Source: an uncultured Shimia sp.
Lineage (GTDB): Bacteria; Pseudomonadota; Alphaproteobacteria; Rhodobacterales; Rhodobacteraceae
Reading direction: 5' to 3'
Length of the DNA: 43,858 nucleotides
NCBI RefSeq assembly: GCF_913054185.1
Contig: NZ_CAJXIV010000024.1
Location: forward strand, 1 to 43,858
Shown one piece after another: positions 33,277-42,326 of the stretch. Each line of letters starts with the position of its first letter. Position 1 is the first letter of the stretch. The notes under the pieces are model-generated. The model did not search any database and was not told where the DNA came from. It worked only from the letters and a program-made list of their open reading frames with translations. A program made the translations under genes and the position numbers.

Positions 33277-33681
33277 TTAGACCTGTTCCAGTTCCACAAG
33301 GCAACCGTTGAAATCCTTGGGATGCAGGAACAACACCGGCTTGCCATGTGCGCCAATCTTAGGTTCACCACTGCCCAAAACACGTGCGCCTGTGGATTTC
33401 AGATGATCCCGCGCCGCCAGAATATCGTCGACCTCATAGCACACATGGTGAATGCCACCCGACGGGTTCTTTTCGAGGAAGCCGTTGATCGGGCTGTCTT
33501 CTCCCAATGGATAGAGCAGTTCGATTTTGGTGTTGGGCAGTTCGATGAACACCACGGTTACGCCGTGATCCGGCTCATCCTGCGGTGCGCCTACGTTGGC
33601 ACCCAGCGCATCGCGATACTGCGCAATTGCAGCGTCAAGATCTGGCACCGCAATGGCCACGTGGTTCAATCGTCCGATCAT
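33277..33681 (-). CDS. mce: Methylmalonyl-CoA epimerase
   Basis: This 134-residue vicinal-oxygen-chelate enzyme interconverts the two stereoisomers of methylmalonyl-CoA in propionyl-CoA degradation. Metal-binding positions are visible: H7 (GRLNHVAIAVPDL), later FIELPNTKIELLYP, GGIHHVCYEVDD and the C-terminal GCLVELEQV. Length and order are those of the family. The ATG at 33681 has GGAGGAG before it. A longer in-frame start would add only nine residues. It is followed by DUF1467 on the same strand. Confidence 0.94.
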   Translation of the reverse strand: MIGRLNHVAIAVPDLDAAIAQYRDALGANVGAPQDEPDHGVTVVFIELPNTKIELLYPLGEDSPINGFLEKNPSGGIHHVCYEVDDILAARDHLKSTGARVLGSGEPKIGAHGKPVLFLHPKDFNGCLVELEQV

Positions 33682-33774
33682 ATTTGTCTCCTCCCAAAGG
33701 GGCATGTATCCCGCTCGCAGCTCTTATGTGCGCTGATATGCGCCGGTGCAAGAGACAGGGCGTCGCGGCTGATC

Positions 33775-33789
33775 TTAACCTTTCGTTAG
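33775..33789. promoter_or_regulatory. Near-consensus CtrA-type box
   Basis: TTAA at 33775-33778 and TTAG at 33786-33789 have the correct seven-base spacing, matching seven of eight consensus positions. It lies about 70 bases before the receiver-protein gene, a likely promoter position, and echoes the perfect box at 6491. Confidence 0.4.
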
Positions 33790-33856
33790 GCATGTGTTCT
33801 TAGCCTGTTTGTACGTTTCGGTATCTGTAGTTTTCGCTTCGTTGAGGATTTCAAAC

Positions 33857-34570
33857 ATGGACGACAAATCGCCTTTCTCACCGCTGACCACCCCATCGGC
33901 CGCGCGCCCGCTTCTGGGCATGACTGTTCTTGTGGTGGAAGACAGCCGTTTTTCCTCCGACGCGCTGCGTCTGATGTGTGTGCGTTCCGGTGCCCGCATC
34001 CGCCGCGCTGACTGTTTGACTTCCGCCCGACGACATCTGCAAGTTTACCTGCCAACCGTGGCCATTGTGGACATGGGTCTGCCGGATGGCTCCGGCGCCG
34101 ACCTGATTGAAGAATTGAACAAAGCCACCCCACGGATCGAGCTGATCATCGGCACCTCTGGGGATGATTTTGCCCAAGAGGCCGCGCTGGCCGCCGGTGC
34201 GGACGGCTTTATTGCCAAGCCATATGGCACGCTGACCGATTTCCAACAGGCCATTCTGCGCCGCCTGCCCGACGCCTATCGCCCAACAGTGGCCCGTGTG
34301 GCGGACAACGAAGCCATCAAACCTGATCCGGTGGCATTCCGCGATGATCTGCTCCACGCGGCGGACACGCTCAAAGAAGCGGATGAGGATTTAATCGACT
34401 ACGTGGCCCAATTCCTTGGCGGCTTGGCCCGCAGCGCCGGCGACCAACGTTTGCTGAGCGCCGTCAAAGCGGTGGAATGCGCCCGCAAAGAAGGCACAGG
34501 CGTACGGGCCAATGTGGCGGAACTCAACGGTCTGGTGGAAAGTCGCCTAACCGAAGCGGCCGTTATCTAA
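33857..34570 (+). CDS. Response regulator with uncharacterised C-terminal domain
   Basis: Residues 22-140 form a receiver: acidic E28/D29, phospho-acceptor D72 (AIVDMGLPDG) and K121 (IAKPYGT). Residues 165-237 are helical (LLHAADTLKEADEDLIDYVAQF), with no known output motif. This part might be a docking or Hpt-like remnant, but no HxxxG-type His is evident. No kinase is adjacent. The ATG at 33857 follows GAGG. A GTG at 33794 would extend the frame into the CtrA-like box region, so it is less likely. A near-CtrA site upstream suggests cell-cycle control. Confidence 0.82.
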   Translation: MDDKSPFSPLTTPSAARPLLGMTVLVVEDSRFSSDALRLMCVRSGARIRRADCLTSARRHLQVYLPTVAIVDMGLPDGSGADLIEELNKATPRIELIIGTSGDDFAQEAALAAGADGFIAKPYGTLTDFQQAILRRLPDAYRPTVARVADNEAIKPDPVAFRDDLLHAADTLKEADEDLIDYVAQFLGGLARSAGDQRLLSAVKAVECARKEGTGVRANVAELNGLVESRLTEAAVI

Positions 34571-34614
34571 AACGAACACAACCGGAACAACTACTCACGA
34601 ACACGGGACGGTGA

Positions 34615-34645
34615 GGCGGGGCCATTTGGTCCCGTCTTGCTTTTT
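34615..34645 (+). terminator. Imperfect terminator after the receiver gene
   Basis: GGCGGGGCC (34615-34623) and GGTCCCGTC (34628-34636) pair with G-T wobbles around ATTT, then a T-rich tail follows. It lies 44 bases beyond the stop and just before the convergent acetyltransferase gene. Confidence 0.5.
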
Positions 34646-34650
34646 GAGGC

Positions 34651-35367
34651 TTAGCCCTGCTCCGGATCATTTGCGGCGCGGACCAATCCCGTCAAATCAC
34701 TCAACCGCTCGCGCTGCTGGCCGCTCCCATCAAAGTTGCTGGGTGACAGCCACGCGCCAAAGGCCGCCTTAAGCGCGGGCCACTCGCGATCAATTGCGGC
34801 AAACCAAGCGGTGTCCCGGTTGCGCCCCTTGTAGACAAGCGCCTGTCGAAAAATGCCCTCATAGCTTAGGCCCAAACGCTGCGCCGCCCGCCGAGACGGC
34901 GCATTGAGCGCATCACATTTCCACTCATAGCGGCGATATCCGGTATCAAAGGCCCACTGCATCATCAGGAACATCGCTTCCGTTGCGGCTGGAGTACCCT
35001 GCATCATTGGCGCAAAGTTGATGTTGCCCACCTCAATGGACCCACGCTCCGGATAAATGCGCAAATAGGAGGCCACACCCGTAAAGGTGCGCTCGGTTTT
35101 GCAATAGATCGCATAGAAAAAGTGGTCTTGGTTCTCGACCGTTTCCCGCACCCAGCGGTGATACTGCGCCGCCGAATGGAACGGTCCGTACGGCATGTAA
35201 TCCCAAACCCAGTCATCCGCTTGATAGGCACGGTACAGAAGCGCCGCGTGAGCCTCTGCATTAAGTGGCTCCAGCCGCACAAATTGGCCGTCCAATACCT
35301 CGCCTGATGGCCGTGGTGGCACGGTCCAATCAGGCACGGCAAAGCCCACGGGGCGTGATGTTTGCAT
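34651..35367 (-). CDS. GNAT family N-acetyltransferase
   Basis: This 238-residue acetyltransferase transfers acetyl from acetyl-CoA to an amine. The GNAT region runs from about residue 25 (GQFVRLEPLNAEAHAALL) through YRRYEWKCDALNAPSRRAAQRLG, the RimJ/RimL-type part, to GIFRQALVYKGRNRDTAWFA. The last 30 residues are a divergent tail (QQRERLSDLTGLV). The ATG at 35367 with GGAAG is chosen, not the longer frame at 35421. No partner gene indicates the substrate. Confidence 0.92.
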   Translation of the reverse strand: MQTSRPVGFAVPDWTVPPRPSGEVLDGQFVRLEPLNAEAHAALLYRAYQADDWVWDYMPYGPFHSAAQYHRWVRETVENQDHFFYAIYCKTERTFTGVASYLRIYPERGSIEVGNINFAPMMQGTPAATEAMFLMMQWAFDTGYRRYEWKCDALNAPSRRAAQRLGLSYEGIFRQALVYKGRNRDTAWFAAIDREWPALKAAFGAWLSPSNFDGSGQQRERLSDLTGLVRAANDPEQG

Positions 35368-35432
35368 GGGTGATCTTCCTTCAGTTGGCCAAGTAGTGGC
35401 ACAGCGCGTCCCTTGCGCCAAGCCCTTCTGTC

Positions 35433-36683
35433 TTAAGCCAACAATCCCGGCGCATCCCCCAACTTCATTCCCGGGAACACCACTGTCTCAAGAGCCGATC
35501 GGTCGAGCCCAAAGCTCTCGCGAATGGCCCAGGCTGCATACCGCCGCACATCATCGGTCGGCATCAGATCGCGCCCTTGAAACAGGTCTACTTCTTCCAA
35601 TCCCGCCAGCCGCCCATGCACTGTCTGACCTCGGATCGCGCCACCAGCCATGACCATCATACCACCTGTGCCGTGATCGGTGCCTTTGGTGCCATTCTCA
35701 GCCACTGTGCGGCCAAATTCCGTCATCGCCAACACCGTGGTGCGGGCCCAAACTTTCTCGCCTACACCCGCTTTTAATGCCAACAGACTGTCGCTCAGAT
35801 GTTTGAGCGGCGCTTTCAACGTCCGGCTTTGCGCAGCGTGTGTGTCCCAGCCGCCAATCGAGAAACACGCCACCCGTGCCGCGTCGCGCAACTGCTCAGC
35901 TGCAAATTCTGCTACCCGCAAATGCGCTCCGGCACGCCCCCGGCCTTGCGGGCTCATTTGCGCATCCATCATGGTTTCCAGCTCGTCCATCATCATGCTG
36001 CTGTCAGCCATCTCAAGCACCCCGCCGCCGCCTTCACCCGCCAGTGCCATGGCTTTCTGCATCGCCTGCGCCATGGCTGGATCGCGCTCCATGGTCATCT
36101 CCAGCAACCGCGCGCCCTGGCTGGACAACACAAATCCCACGTCTGGGGACCATGTTTCCACATCCGCTGCGCCTTGGCTCAGCAACATTGGATCCGCCCC
36201 TACCGCATAGGCCGTGGTCATTTGACTGTTTGGCATGTGCTGCAACATGCGATTGAGCCACCCGTCCCGCGCGGCACCCGATGGCAGTTGTGTGGTGCCC
36301 GCTTCCAGTAAATCCTGCCCGTCAAAATGGCTGCGCTTGTTGCGATACGGGGTCGAGACCCCCTGCACAAACGCCAACTCACCCGCCTGCCACATCGGCC
36401 ATAGCGGCTTGGCGGCGGCGTGCAACATCATGCCCTCTGACAGTTCCATGCCCGACGGCGCACGCGCGGCCAGCGTCGGCCGCATCAATTTTAACGCAGC
36501 AACATCCGGCTGCAACAAATCCAACCCATCCAGACCACCCCGCAGAATAATTACCACGAGCCGGTTCTCGCCACCTGTCGCAGCAAAACTCACCGGCGTC
36601 ATCAAGGGACTGGCCGCCAGCGAACATCCAACGGCCAATCCGCGCCCAAGAAACCCACGTCGATCCATCACAGTCTTATTCAT
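35433..36683 (-). CDS. DUF1501 protein, Tat-exported
   Basis: This 416-residue member of the DUF1501 family (alkaline-phosphatase-like superfamily) begins with MDRRGFLGRG, a twin-arginine signal, then a hydrophobic and Ala-rich leader. Landmarks are LRGGLDGLDLLQP near residue 50, SHFDGQDLLEAG near 118 and SIGGWDTHAAQ near 275. The C-terminal TEFGRTVAENGTKGTDHGTGG carries the family's metal-like residues. GGAGAG precedes the ATG. It starts 10 bases after the DUF1800 gene stop. This pair is conserved in many bacteria, and the function is not known. Confidence 0.92.
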   Translation of the reverse strand: MNKTVMDRRGFLGRGLAVGCSLAASPLMTPVSFAATGGENRLVVIILRGGLDGLDLLQPDVAALKLMRPTLAARAPSGMELSEGMMLHAAAKPLWPMWQAGELAFVQGVSTPYRNKRSHFDGQDLLEAGTTQLPSGAARDGWLNRMLQHMPNSQMTTAYAVGADPMLLSQGAADVETWSPDVGFVLSSQGARLLEMTMERDPAMAQAMQKAMALAGEGGGGVLEMADSSMMMDELETMMDAQMSPQGRGRAGAHLRVAEFAAEQLRDAARVACFSIGGWDTHAAQSRTLKAPLKHLSDSLLALKAGVGEKVWARTTVLAMTEFGRTVAENGTKGTDHGTGGMMVMAGGAIRGQTVHGRLAGLEEVDLFQGRDLMPTDDVRRYAAWAIRESFGLDRSALETVVFPGMKLGDAPGLLA

Positions 36684-36693
36684 GACGCTCTCC

Positions 36694-38112
36694 TCACACC
36701 CGTTGAAACGCGGGCGACATCAGCACCAACGCAATTCCTTCGCGCCGGTTTTCTGCCGCTTCGGCCGCAAACCGCGCCGACGCTGGCGCACTTGTCCCAA
36801 GTGTAGTCTGCACAAAATCACGCGGGTCCGGCAGCGCGTCCAGAACCTCCGCAGGCACGCCCAACGCCCACTGCAACCGCGCCGCCATGCCCTGCGCGGT
36901 GAGCCAATGGGTGTCACCTTCCTCAAAGCCGTCCGGCCCAAAGGGTCGACGCCAAGGTTGGCCCATCGTGCGCAACGGCGTGCCAAGCAGACGCTCCAAC
37001 TGATGGCTCTTCACCTCCCGAAGCTGTATTTTGGGGACGGCCAGTGCCCGCAAAGCCGAACTGACAAACAACTCCGGTTGTTTAAAATTCCCAGCGCCAT
37101 TGCCCACTGCAGCCCAAGCCGCAGGGTGCCGCAACATCGCTTCGATAACCTCAGCCAGATCCCCGTCAGTCTCTAAATACCGGGCGCCCATCGACACGAG
37201 CAAATCTTCATCCGGTGTGTCGGAGACAAAATGCACCGCCAGCTTGCGTGCGATATGACGCGCCGTATCCGGGTGCCGCGCCAAATCCCGCAATACCGCA
37301 TGTACATCCGACATCCGCGCCCGCCGCGTCCCATAGTCTTTGCCCAGAATGGTTTCAGCCCCAGGTTCCGCCCGCTTGGAAAGATAGGCCGTTCCCTCTT
37401 TCTGGATCGTCGTCACCCCGGTCAACAGCTCCGCAAGCTGGCGTACGTCCTCTTGGGTATACCCGCCTCCCACACCCAGCGTGTGCAGCTCCAAGATCTC
37501 TCGCGCGAGGTTCTCGTTCAGCCCAAGGTTTTTTTGCGGCCGCTTCTTCGCAATGGAGCTGTTGGGCCCCACGGAATTATTCTGATCCAGAAAATGCAGC
37601 ATCTGCGGATGCAGCACAGCGGCAATAAGCATGTCCTCAAACCGTCCACCCACATGAGGCCGAATGGCGTTTGCCACATAGGCGGGCTCGGTATAGCGGT
37701 AGATCACGTTTTTCCCCGGTGCGGAAAAATGGTCGTTCCAAAACGCAACCAGCCGCTCGCGCAGGGCGTCGCGGCTCCATACACGGCGCGCCAATGTCGC
37801 GCCGATCCATTTTGCACCCTCTTGTTTTGAGGCGCGTCTGGCAGCCTTATACGCCTTTTGCAGCGCCTGCTGCGCATCACTGCCTTTTTCCGCTTTTGAA
37901 ATCTTGCGACGTGCATTCAACAGCGCCAGCATTTTTTCCCGCATCTCCGCATCACTGGGAAAAGGGAACCGCGGCATTTGCACTTCTTGCGCGCGCAGAA
38001 ATGCCATCATCTCCGCAACATCTGCTGGTCCCGCCACTTTGGGCGACAGCCCATAACCAAATCGGGTCTGTGCAATATCAGGATCAAAACCCACCGCTGC
38101 GGTACTCCTCAT
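36694..38112 (-). CDS. DUF1800 protein
   Basis: This 472-residue protein is the regular partner of DUF1501. Its family blocks are visible: FGYGLSPKVAGPAD at the start, LVAFWNDHFSAPGK near residue 165, LNENLAREILELHTLGVGGGYTQEDV near 250 and KLAVHFVSDTP near 290. The C-terminal MSPAFQRV is also typical. No signal peptide is apparent, while its partner has one. The ATG at 38112 has a weak ribosome site. The pair forms an operon, and the terminator-like stem at 38234 separates it from aspS. Confidence 0.9.
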   Translation of the reverse strand: MRSTAAVGFDPDIAQTRFGYGLSPKVAGPADVAEMMAFLRAQEVQMPRFPFPSDAEMREKMLALLNARRKISKAEKGSDAQQALQKAYKAARRASKQEGAKWIGATLARRVWSRDALRERLVAFWNDHFSAPGKNVIYRYTEPAYVANAIRPHVGGRFEDMLIAAVLHPQMLHFLDQNNSVGPNSSIAKKRPQKNLGLNENLAREILELHTLGVGGGYTQEDVRQLAELLTGVTTIQKEGTAYLSKRAEPGAETILGKDYGTRRARMSDVHAVLRDLARHPDTARHIARKLAVHFVSDTPDEDLLVSMGARYLETDGDLAEVIEAMLRHPAAWAAVGNGAGNFKQPELFVSSALRALAVPKIQLREVKSHQLERLLGTPLRTMGQPWRRPFGPDGFEEGDTHWLTAQGMAARLQWALGVPAEVLDALPDPRDFVQTTLGTSAPASARFAAEAAENRREGIALVLMSPAFQRV

Positions 38113-38233
38113 TCACCCGGCGCCAAACGCACGCCCACTATCACTTTACCATATAGAAAAGCCCCGACTATGCCGCTTGCGAAAGCCAGCCACTTTTCTA
38201 CAAAAATCCGCCGATGTCGTTCTTCACAAACGA

Positions 38234-38262
38234 AAACCGCCCACAACACTGTTGCAGGCGGC
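38234..38262 (-). terminator. Terminator after aspS
   Basis: On the minus strand a near-perfect stem (outer CCGCC/GGCGG, inner CAACA/TGTTG) spans 38262 to 38238 and is followed by four T. It lies 26 bases beyond the aspS stop. Confidence 0.65.
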
Positions 38263-38288
38263 TGAAATCTTAAACGCTTAGAGCAGGA

Positions 38289-40145
38289 TCACTCCTGCGG
38301 GATCACCCGCAGGCCCAGCTCCATCAGCTGATCGCTGGACGGATCGCTTGGCGCGTTCATCATCAGGTCTTCCGCGCGCTGGTTCATCGGGAACATCATC
38401 ACTTCACGGATGTTCTGTTGATCAGCCAGCAGCATCACGATGCGGTCCACACCCGCGGCACAGCCACCGTGCGGAGGGGCACCGTATGAGAACGCTTTGT
38501 AAAGCGCACCAAATCGCTCTTTCACTTCATTCTCATCATACCCGGCAATATCAAACGCCTTCAGCATCACCTCAGGAATGTGGTTCCGGATCGCCCCAGA
38601 CACCAGTTCATAGCCGTTACAGGCCAGATCATACTGATAGCCTTTCACCGTCAGCGGGTCGCCGTTCAGCGCCTCAAGGCCACCCTGCGGCATGGAGAAC
38701 GGGTTGTGCTCAAAATCGATCTTGCCGCTCTCTTCGTCCGCCTCATAGATCGGGAAATCCACGATCCAGGCAAAGGCAAAGCGGTCTTTGTCGATCAGAC
38801 CCAGCTCTTCGCCAATCACGTTGCGGGCACGACCAGCCACCGCTTCAAACGCCTTAGGCTTGCCGCCTAGGAAGAAGGCTGCGTCACCCACGCCCAGACC
38901 CAGCTGCTGACGGATGGCTTCGGTGCGCTCAGGGCCGATGTTCTTGGCCAGCGGACCCGCCGCCTCTTCGCCCAGAACAATCTCACCGGCTTTGATCTTC
39001 GCGTTCACCTCTTTCACAGAGATTCCCTGCTCCTGCGCAATGGTGTCCGCAGACTGCTTGCGCCAGAAGATGTAGCCCATGCCCGGCAGGCCTTCGCCTT
39101 GGGCAAACTTGTTCATGCGGTCACAGAACTTGCGCGAGCCACCGGTTGGCGCTGGGATGGCGCGCACTTCGGTGCCTTCCTGTTCCAGCAGCTTGGCGAA
39201 GATTGCAAAGCCGGAACCGGCAAAGTGCTCAGACACTACTTGCATCTCAATTGGGTTGCGCAGGTCTGGCTTATCAGAGCCATACTTCAGCGCCGCTTCG
39301 GCATAGGGGATCTGTGGCCACTCATTTGGCGCGTCCACTTTGCGGCCACCACCAAACTCTTCGAACACACCCGCGATCACTGGCGAGATGGTGTCAAAGA
39401 CGTCCTGCTGCTCCACAAAGGACATTTCCATGTCGAGCTGGTAGAAGTCGGTGGGCGAGCGATCGGCACGTGGGTCTTCGTCCCGGAAGCACGGCGCAAT
39501 CTGGAAATACTTGTCAAAGCCCGCCACCATCATCAGCTGTTTGAACTGCTGTGGCGCCTGTGGCAGCGCGTAGAACTTGCCAGGGTGAATACGGGACGGC
39601 ACGAGGAAGTCACGCGCACCTTCTGGCGAAGACGCGGTGATGATCGGCGTCTGATACTCACGGAAGCCTTTGTCCCACATGCGCTTGCGCATCGACGTCA
39701 CAACATCCGCACGCATGGTCATGTTCTGCTGCATCTGTTCGCGACGCAGGTCGAGGAAGCGATACTTCAGGCGGGTTTCTTCAGGATATTCCTGATCGCC
39801 AAACACCAGCAGCGGCAGTTCGTCCGCCGCGCCCAGAACCTCAAGGTCGCGCACAAACACTTCAACTTCACCGGTTGGGATCTTGTCGTTCACCAACTCA
39901 GGATCACGCGCTTTGACGTTGCCGTCGATGCGGATACACCACTCGCTGCGCACTTTCTCCAGATCGGAAAAGACCGGGCTGTCCGGATCGCAGAGCACCT
40001 GTGTGATGCCATAGTGGTCACGCAGGTCGACAAACAGAATGCCGCCGTGGTCACGGATGCGGTGCACCCAGCCAGACAGGCGGACGGTTTCGCCCACGTT
40101 GGATTTGGTCAAGTCGGCGCAGGTATGGCTGCGATAGGCGTGCAT
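38289..40145 (-). CDS. aspS: Aspartyl-tRNA synthetase
   Basis: This class II synthetase charges tRNA-Asp (and, in non-discriminating forms, tRNA-Asn). The 618-residue protein has the OB-fold anticodon domain ([21 protein letters not shown]), the class II motif 2 [19 protein letters not shown], the bacterial GAD insertion (about residues 290-420) and motif 3 [19 protein letters not shown]. The ATG at 40145 follows a GAGGG site. The length is slightly above the usual of about 590. It is monocistronic with its own terminator. Confidence 0.97.
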   Translation of the reverse strand: MHAYRSHTCADLTKSNVGETVRLSGWVHRIRDHGGILFVDLRDHYGITQVLCDPDSPVFSDLEKVRSEWCIRIDGNVKARDPELVNDKIPTGEVEVFVRDLEVLGAADELPLLVFGDQEYPEETRLKYRFLDLRREQMQQNMTMRADVVTSMRKRMWDKGFREYQTPIITASSPEGARDFLVPSRIHPGKFYALPQAPQQFKQLMMVAGFDKYFQIAPCFRDEDPRADRSPTDFYQLDMEMSFVEQQDVFDTISPVIAGVFEEFGGGRKVDAPNEWPQIPYAEAALKYGSDKPDLRNPIEMQVVSEHFAGSGFAIFAKLLEQEGTEVRAIPAPTGGSRKFCDRMNKFAQGEGLPGMGYIFWRKQSADTIAQEQGISVKEVNAKIKAGEIVLGEEAAGPLAKNIGPERTEAIRQQLGLGVGDAAFFLGGKPKAFEAVAGRARNVIGEELGLIDKDRFAFAWIVDFPIYEADEESGKIDFEHNPFSMPQGGLEALNGDPLTVKGYQYDLACNGYELVSGAIRNHIPEVMLKAFDIAGYDENEVKERFGALYKAFSYGAPPHGGCAAGVDRIVMLLADQQNIREVMMFPMNQRAEDLMMNAPSDPSSDQLMELGLRVIPQE

Positions 40146-40265
40146 GTGCGGGCCCTCTTTCAGGGTGAATAACTACAGTCGGCCCGATACACCTTTTTGG
40201 GCCGACAAAGTCAAGGGAACGGCGCGGGTTTGGGTGGAAAAAGCGGGCCTCTTTGCCCAACCGCA

Positions 40266-40401
40266 GGGAGGGCTGCGCCTGCCTGCCCCCCGGCAGGCGC
40301 ATTTGCAACGCAGCAGCGGGACTATCTGTACCGTCAAAATCACTGTCGTTCGGCGCACAAATGGGGTCGAAAGCGCCTACCCAGGCAGGCGCAGCCCTCC
40401 C
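40266..40401. repeat. Large inverted repeat with nested hairpin between aspS and pabC
   Basis: Twenty bases at 40266-40285 are a perfect inverted complement of 40382-40401, about 96 bases apart. Inside, TGCGCCTGCC at 40274-40283 pairs with GGCAGGCGCA at 40292-40301, so the left arm can fold with either partner. The centre contains no gene. The 259-base spacer 40146-40404 seems to hold only this element and the aspS promoter. It resembles a mobile palindromic repeat, similar in style to the one at 27249. Confidence 0.85.
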
Positions 40402-40404
40402 CCC

Positions 40405-41043
40405 TCATCCATCGCAAACAGCCAAAATCTCGCCGCGCAGGGCGTTGGTCACATGAACCGATTTCGCTTGTCGCAAGTCCACCTCCGCCAAAACCGCCTC
40501 TTGCACCAATCCAGAATCCAACAAGCTCTGCCGATACACCCCCGGCAAACATCCCGATGACAGCGCTGGCGTCAGCCGCCCCCCATCCGCCATGGTCAGC
40601 ACCACATTGCAAATTGTGCCCTCACAGAGTTCTCCACGCTCATTTAGAAACAGCCACTCCTGCACGCCGTCTGGCAACTCAGCTCGCCAGCCGTCATAAA
40701 CCTCGCGCCGCGTTGTCTTGTGCCGCAAAAGCTCATCGTCGGAGCGCAACCGCGCCGGCGCTATTCGCACCGTCCACTGGTCCGCCGCCGCAGGCAAGGC
40801 GGCTGTGGTGATCTCAACATCCCCTTCAGTCCCAAGCGTCAACCGACAGCGCAGCGGTTCGTTGACGCTCAGCACGTCAATTGCGTCCGCAACACGTACA
40901 GGATCAAACACAAACCCCAACTCATGCGCCGACCGTGCCAACCGCTCCAGATGCAAATCCAGCCGCGCAATCCCCTCGGGACGCCAGGCAAAGGTCTCGA
41001 TCAGGCGGGTTCCGGTTGGAACTGTGCAAACCGTGCTTTCCAC
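40405..41043 (-). CDS. pabC: Class IV aminotransferase, probable aminodeoxychorismate lyase
   Basis: This 212-residue PLP enzyme probably releases pyruvate and p-aminobenzoate from aminodeoxychorismate in folate synthesis. The PLP-binding Lys lies in LLRHKTTRREVYD and the phosphate-binding part in CEGTICNVVL. The fold matches the class IV family, which also includes branched-chain enzymes. The assignment to PabC rests on its position directly behind pabB, overlapping its end by 43 bases. The ATG at 41043 (MESTVC) is accepted. Confidence 0.85.
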   Translation of the reverse strand: MESTVCTVPTGTRLIETFAWRPEGIARLDLHLERLARSAHELGFVFDPVRVADAIDVLSVNEPLRCRLTLGTEGDVEITTAALPAAADQWTVRIAPARLRSDDELLRHKTTRREVYDGWRAELPDGVQEWLFLNERGELCEGTICNVVLTMADGGRLTPALSSGCLPGVYRQSLLDSGLVQEAVLAEVDLRQAKSVHVTNALRGEILAVCDG

Positions 41044-42131
41044 AGCGCTTCCTCATATTCATCTGGCGCGGTGCTGTCCCAGACAACGCCGCCACCCACA
41101 TTCAATGTCATCTGCCCCGCTTGTGCCATCAATGTGCGGATTGCCACACTGAACTCAGACCGCCCATCCGGCGCCGCCCAGCCAATTGACCCGCAGTAAA
41201 TCTCACGCGGCCAGGGCTCCAGATCGCGCAAGATCTCCATCGCCCGCAGCTTTGGCGCGCCCGTAATGGACCCGCAAGGAAACAACGCCTTCAGGATATC
41301 ACTTGTCCGCACATCGTCCTGCAACTCCGCCGCCACCGTGGAGGTCATCTGATGAACCGTTGCGTAGCTCTCAATCTCAAACAGCTTTGGCACATGCACC
41401 GATCCCGGCTTACTCACCCGGCTGATATCATTGCGCAGCAGGTCGACAATCATCAGGTTCTCAGCCCGGTTCTTCTCATCTGTCGCCAGCCAGTCCCGAC
41501 GCCGCGCATCCTCACGCGGATCATCACTTCTTGGCTGCGTGCCTTTCATCGGACGGGTTTCAATCCGGCCTTTGTCGTCAGTGCGGAAAAACAGTTCCGG
41601 CGACCGTGAAAGAATATCCGGCAAGCCATCTTGTCGAATATACGCCCCGTGCCCTACCGCCTGCCGCGCCGCCAGCGCGCCATAAAGCGCCACCGCGTCA
41701 CCTTCAAACTTCGCCTCCATCGGGAAGGTCAAATTGGCCTGATAGATATCCCCGGCCCCAATGTAGCCATGCACCCGGTCAAACGCCGCCCGATAGGTGG
41801 CCGCACTCCAGCGCGCCTCAAAGGGACGCAGATCAAACGTGCCATCCCGCGGCACCGGTCCCGCCATCTCCGGCGCGCGGAACACCCCAAAATTGATCAG
41901 CGGCACCCGCCGCGTTTTTGGCAACAGCCGCCGCAGCTTTGACTCCAGCACATACCCCAGCTCATAGCTGACATATCCCGCCAGCCAAAACCCGGCGTCC
42001 TGCGCCTGATTGAGCACCTCAAAAGCCATGCCCACGTCATTGGGATCGGTGATAGAGATCACATGTTCTGGCTTTTGAAACAGCGTCGCGCCACCATCCG
42101 GCCCATGATCAAATCGAATCTGCACGCCCAT
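41001..42131 (-). CDS. pabB: Aminodeoxychorismate synthase component I
   Basis: This 376-residue chorismate-binding enzyme makes aminodeoxychorismate with a glutaminase partner (pabA, not in this window). Motifs include the LSRSPELFF strand near residue 195, a METxPMKGT-like element seen as IETRPMKGTQPR, ENLMIVDLLRNDI and ALFPCGSITGAPKLRAMEIL. The C-terminal part is GQMTLNVGGGVVWDSTAPDEYEE. The ATG at 42131 follows a G-rich stretch. The same frame stays open much farther but only because it lies opposite carB. The protein is shorter than E. coli PabB (453 residues), lacking part of the N-terminal region. Confidence 0.93.
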   Translation of the reverse strand: MGVQIRFDHGPDGGATLFQKPEHVISITDPNDVGMAFEVLNQAQDAGFWLAGYVSYELGYVLESKLRRLLPKTRRVPLINFGVFRAPEMAGPVPRDGTFDLRPFEARWSAATYRAAFDRVHGYIGAGDIYQANLTFPMEAKFEGDAVALYGALAARQAVGHGAYIRQDGLPDILSRSPELFFRTDDKGRIETRPMKGTQPRSDDPREDARRRDWLATDEKNRAENLMIVDLLRNDISRVSKPGSVHVPKLFEIESYATVHQMTSTVAAELQDDVRTSDILKALFPCGSITGAPKLRAMEILRDLEPWPREIYCGSIGWAAPDGRSEFSVAIRTLMAQAGQMTLNVGGGVVWDSTAPDEYEEALWKARFAQFQPEPA

Positions 42132-42326
42132 CCCCCGGTCGATGTTAAATCCTTGCCTGCCATATACGTTGCATTTTATTAAAAAACAGTGGTCAAATGC
42201 GGCACTATAGGCCAAATTCCCGATCCCCCTTGCGCCCGCCCTTCTGATCCGTATAACGCACGACAATTTGCGTATTTGGCGTTTCCTGCCCGCCAAGACA
42301 TCGCTGCCACCAGCCCGAGGTCCACC

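Noticed and set aside
39099-40172. A 357-codon open frame on the plus strand
   Set aside because: It lies opposite aspS and shows no domain. It is explained by the codon bias of aspS on the other strand.
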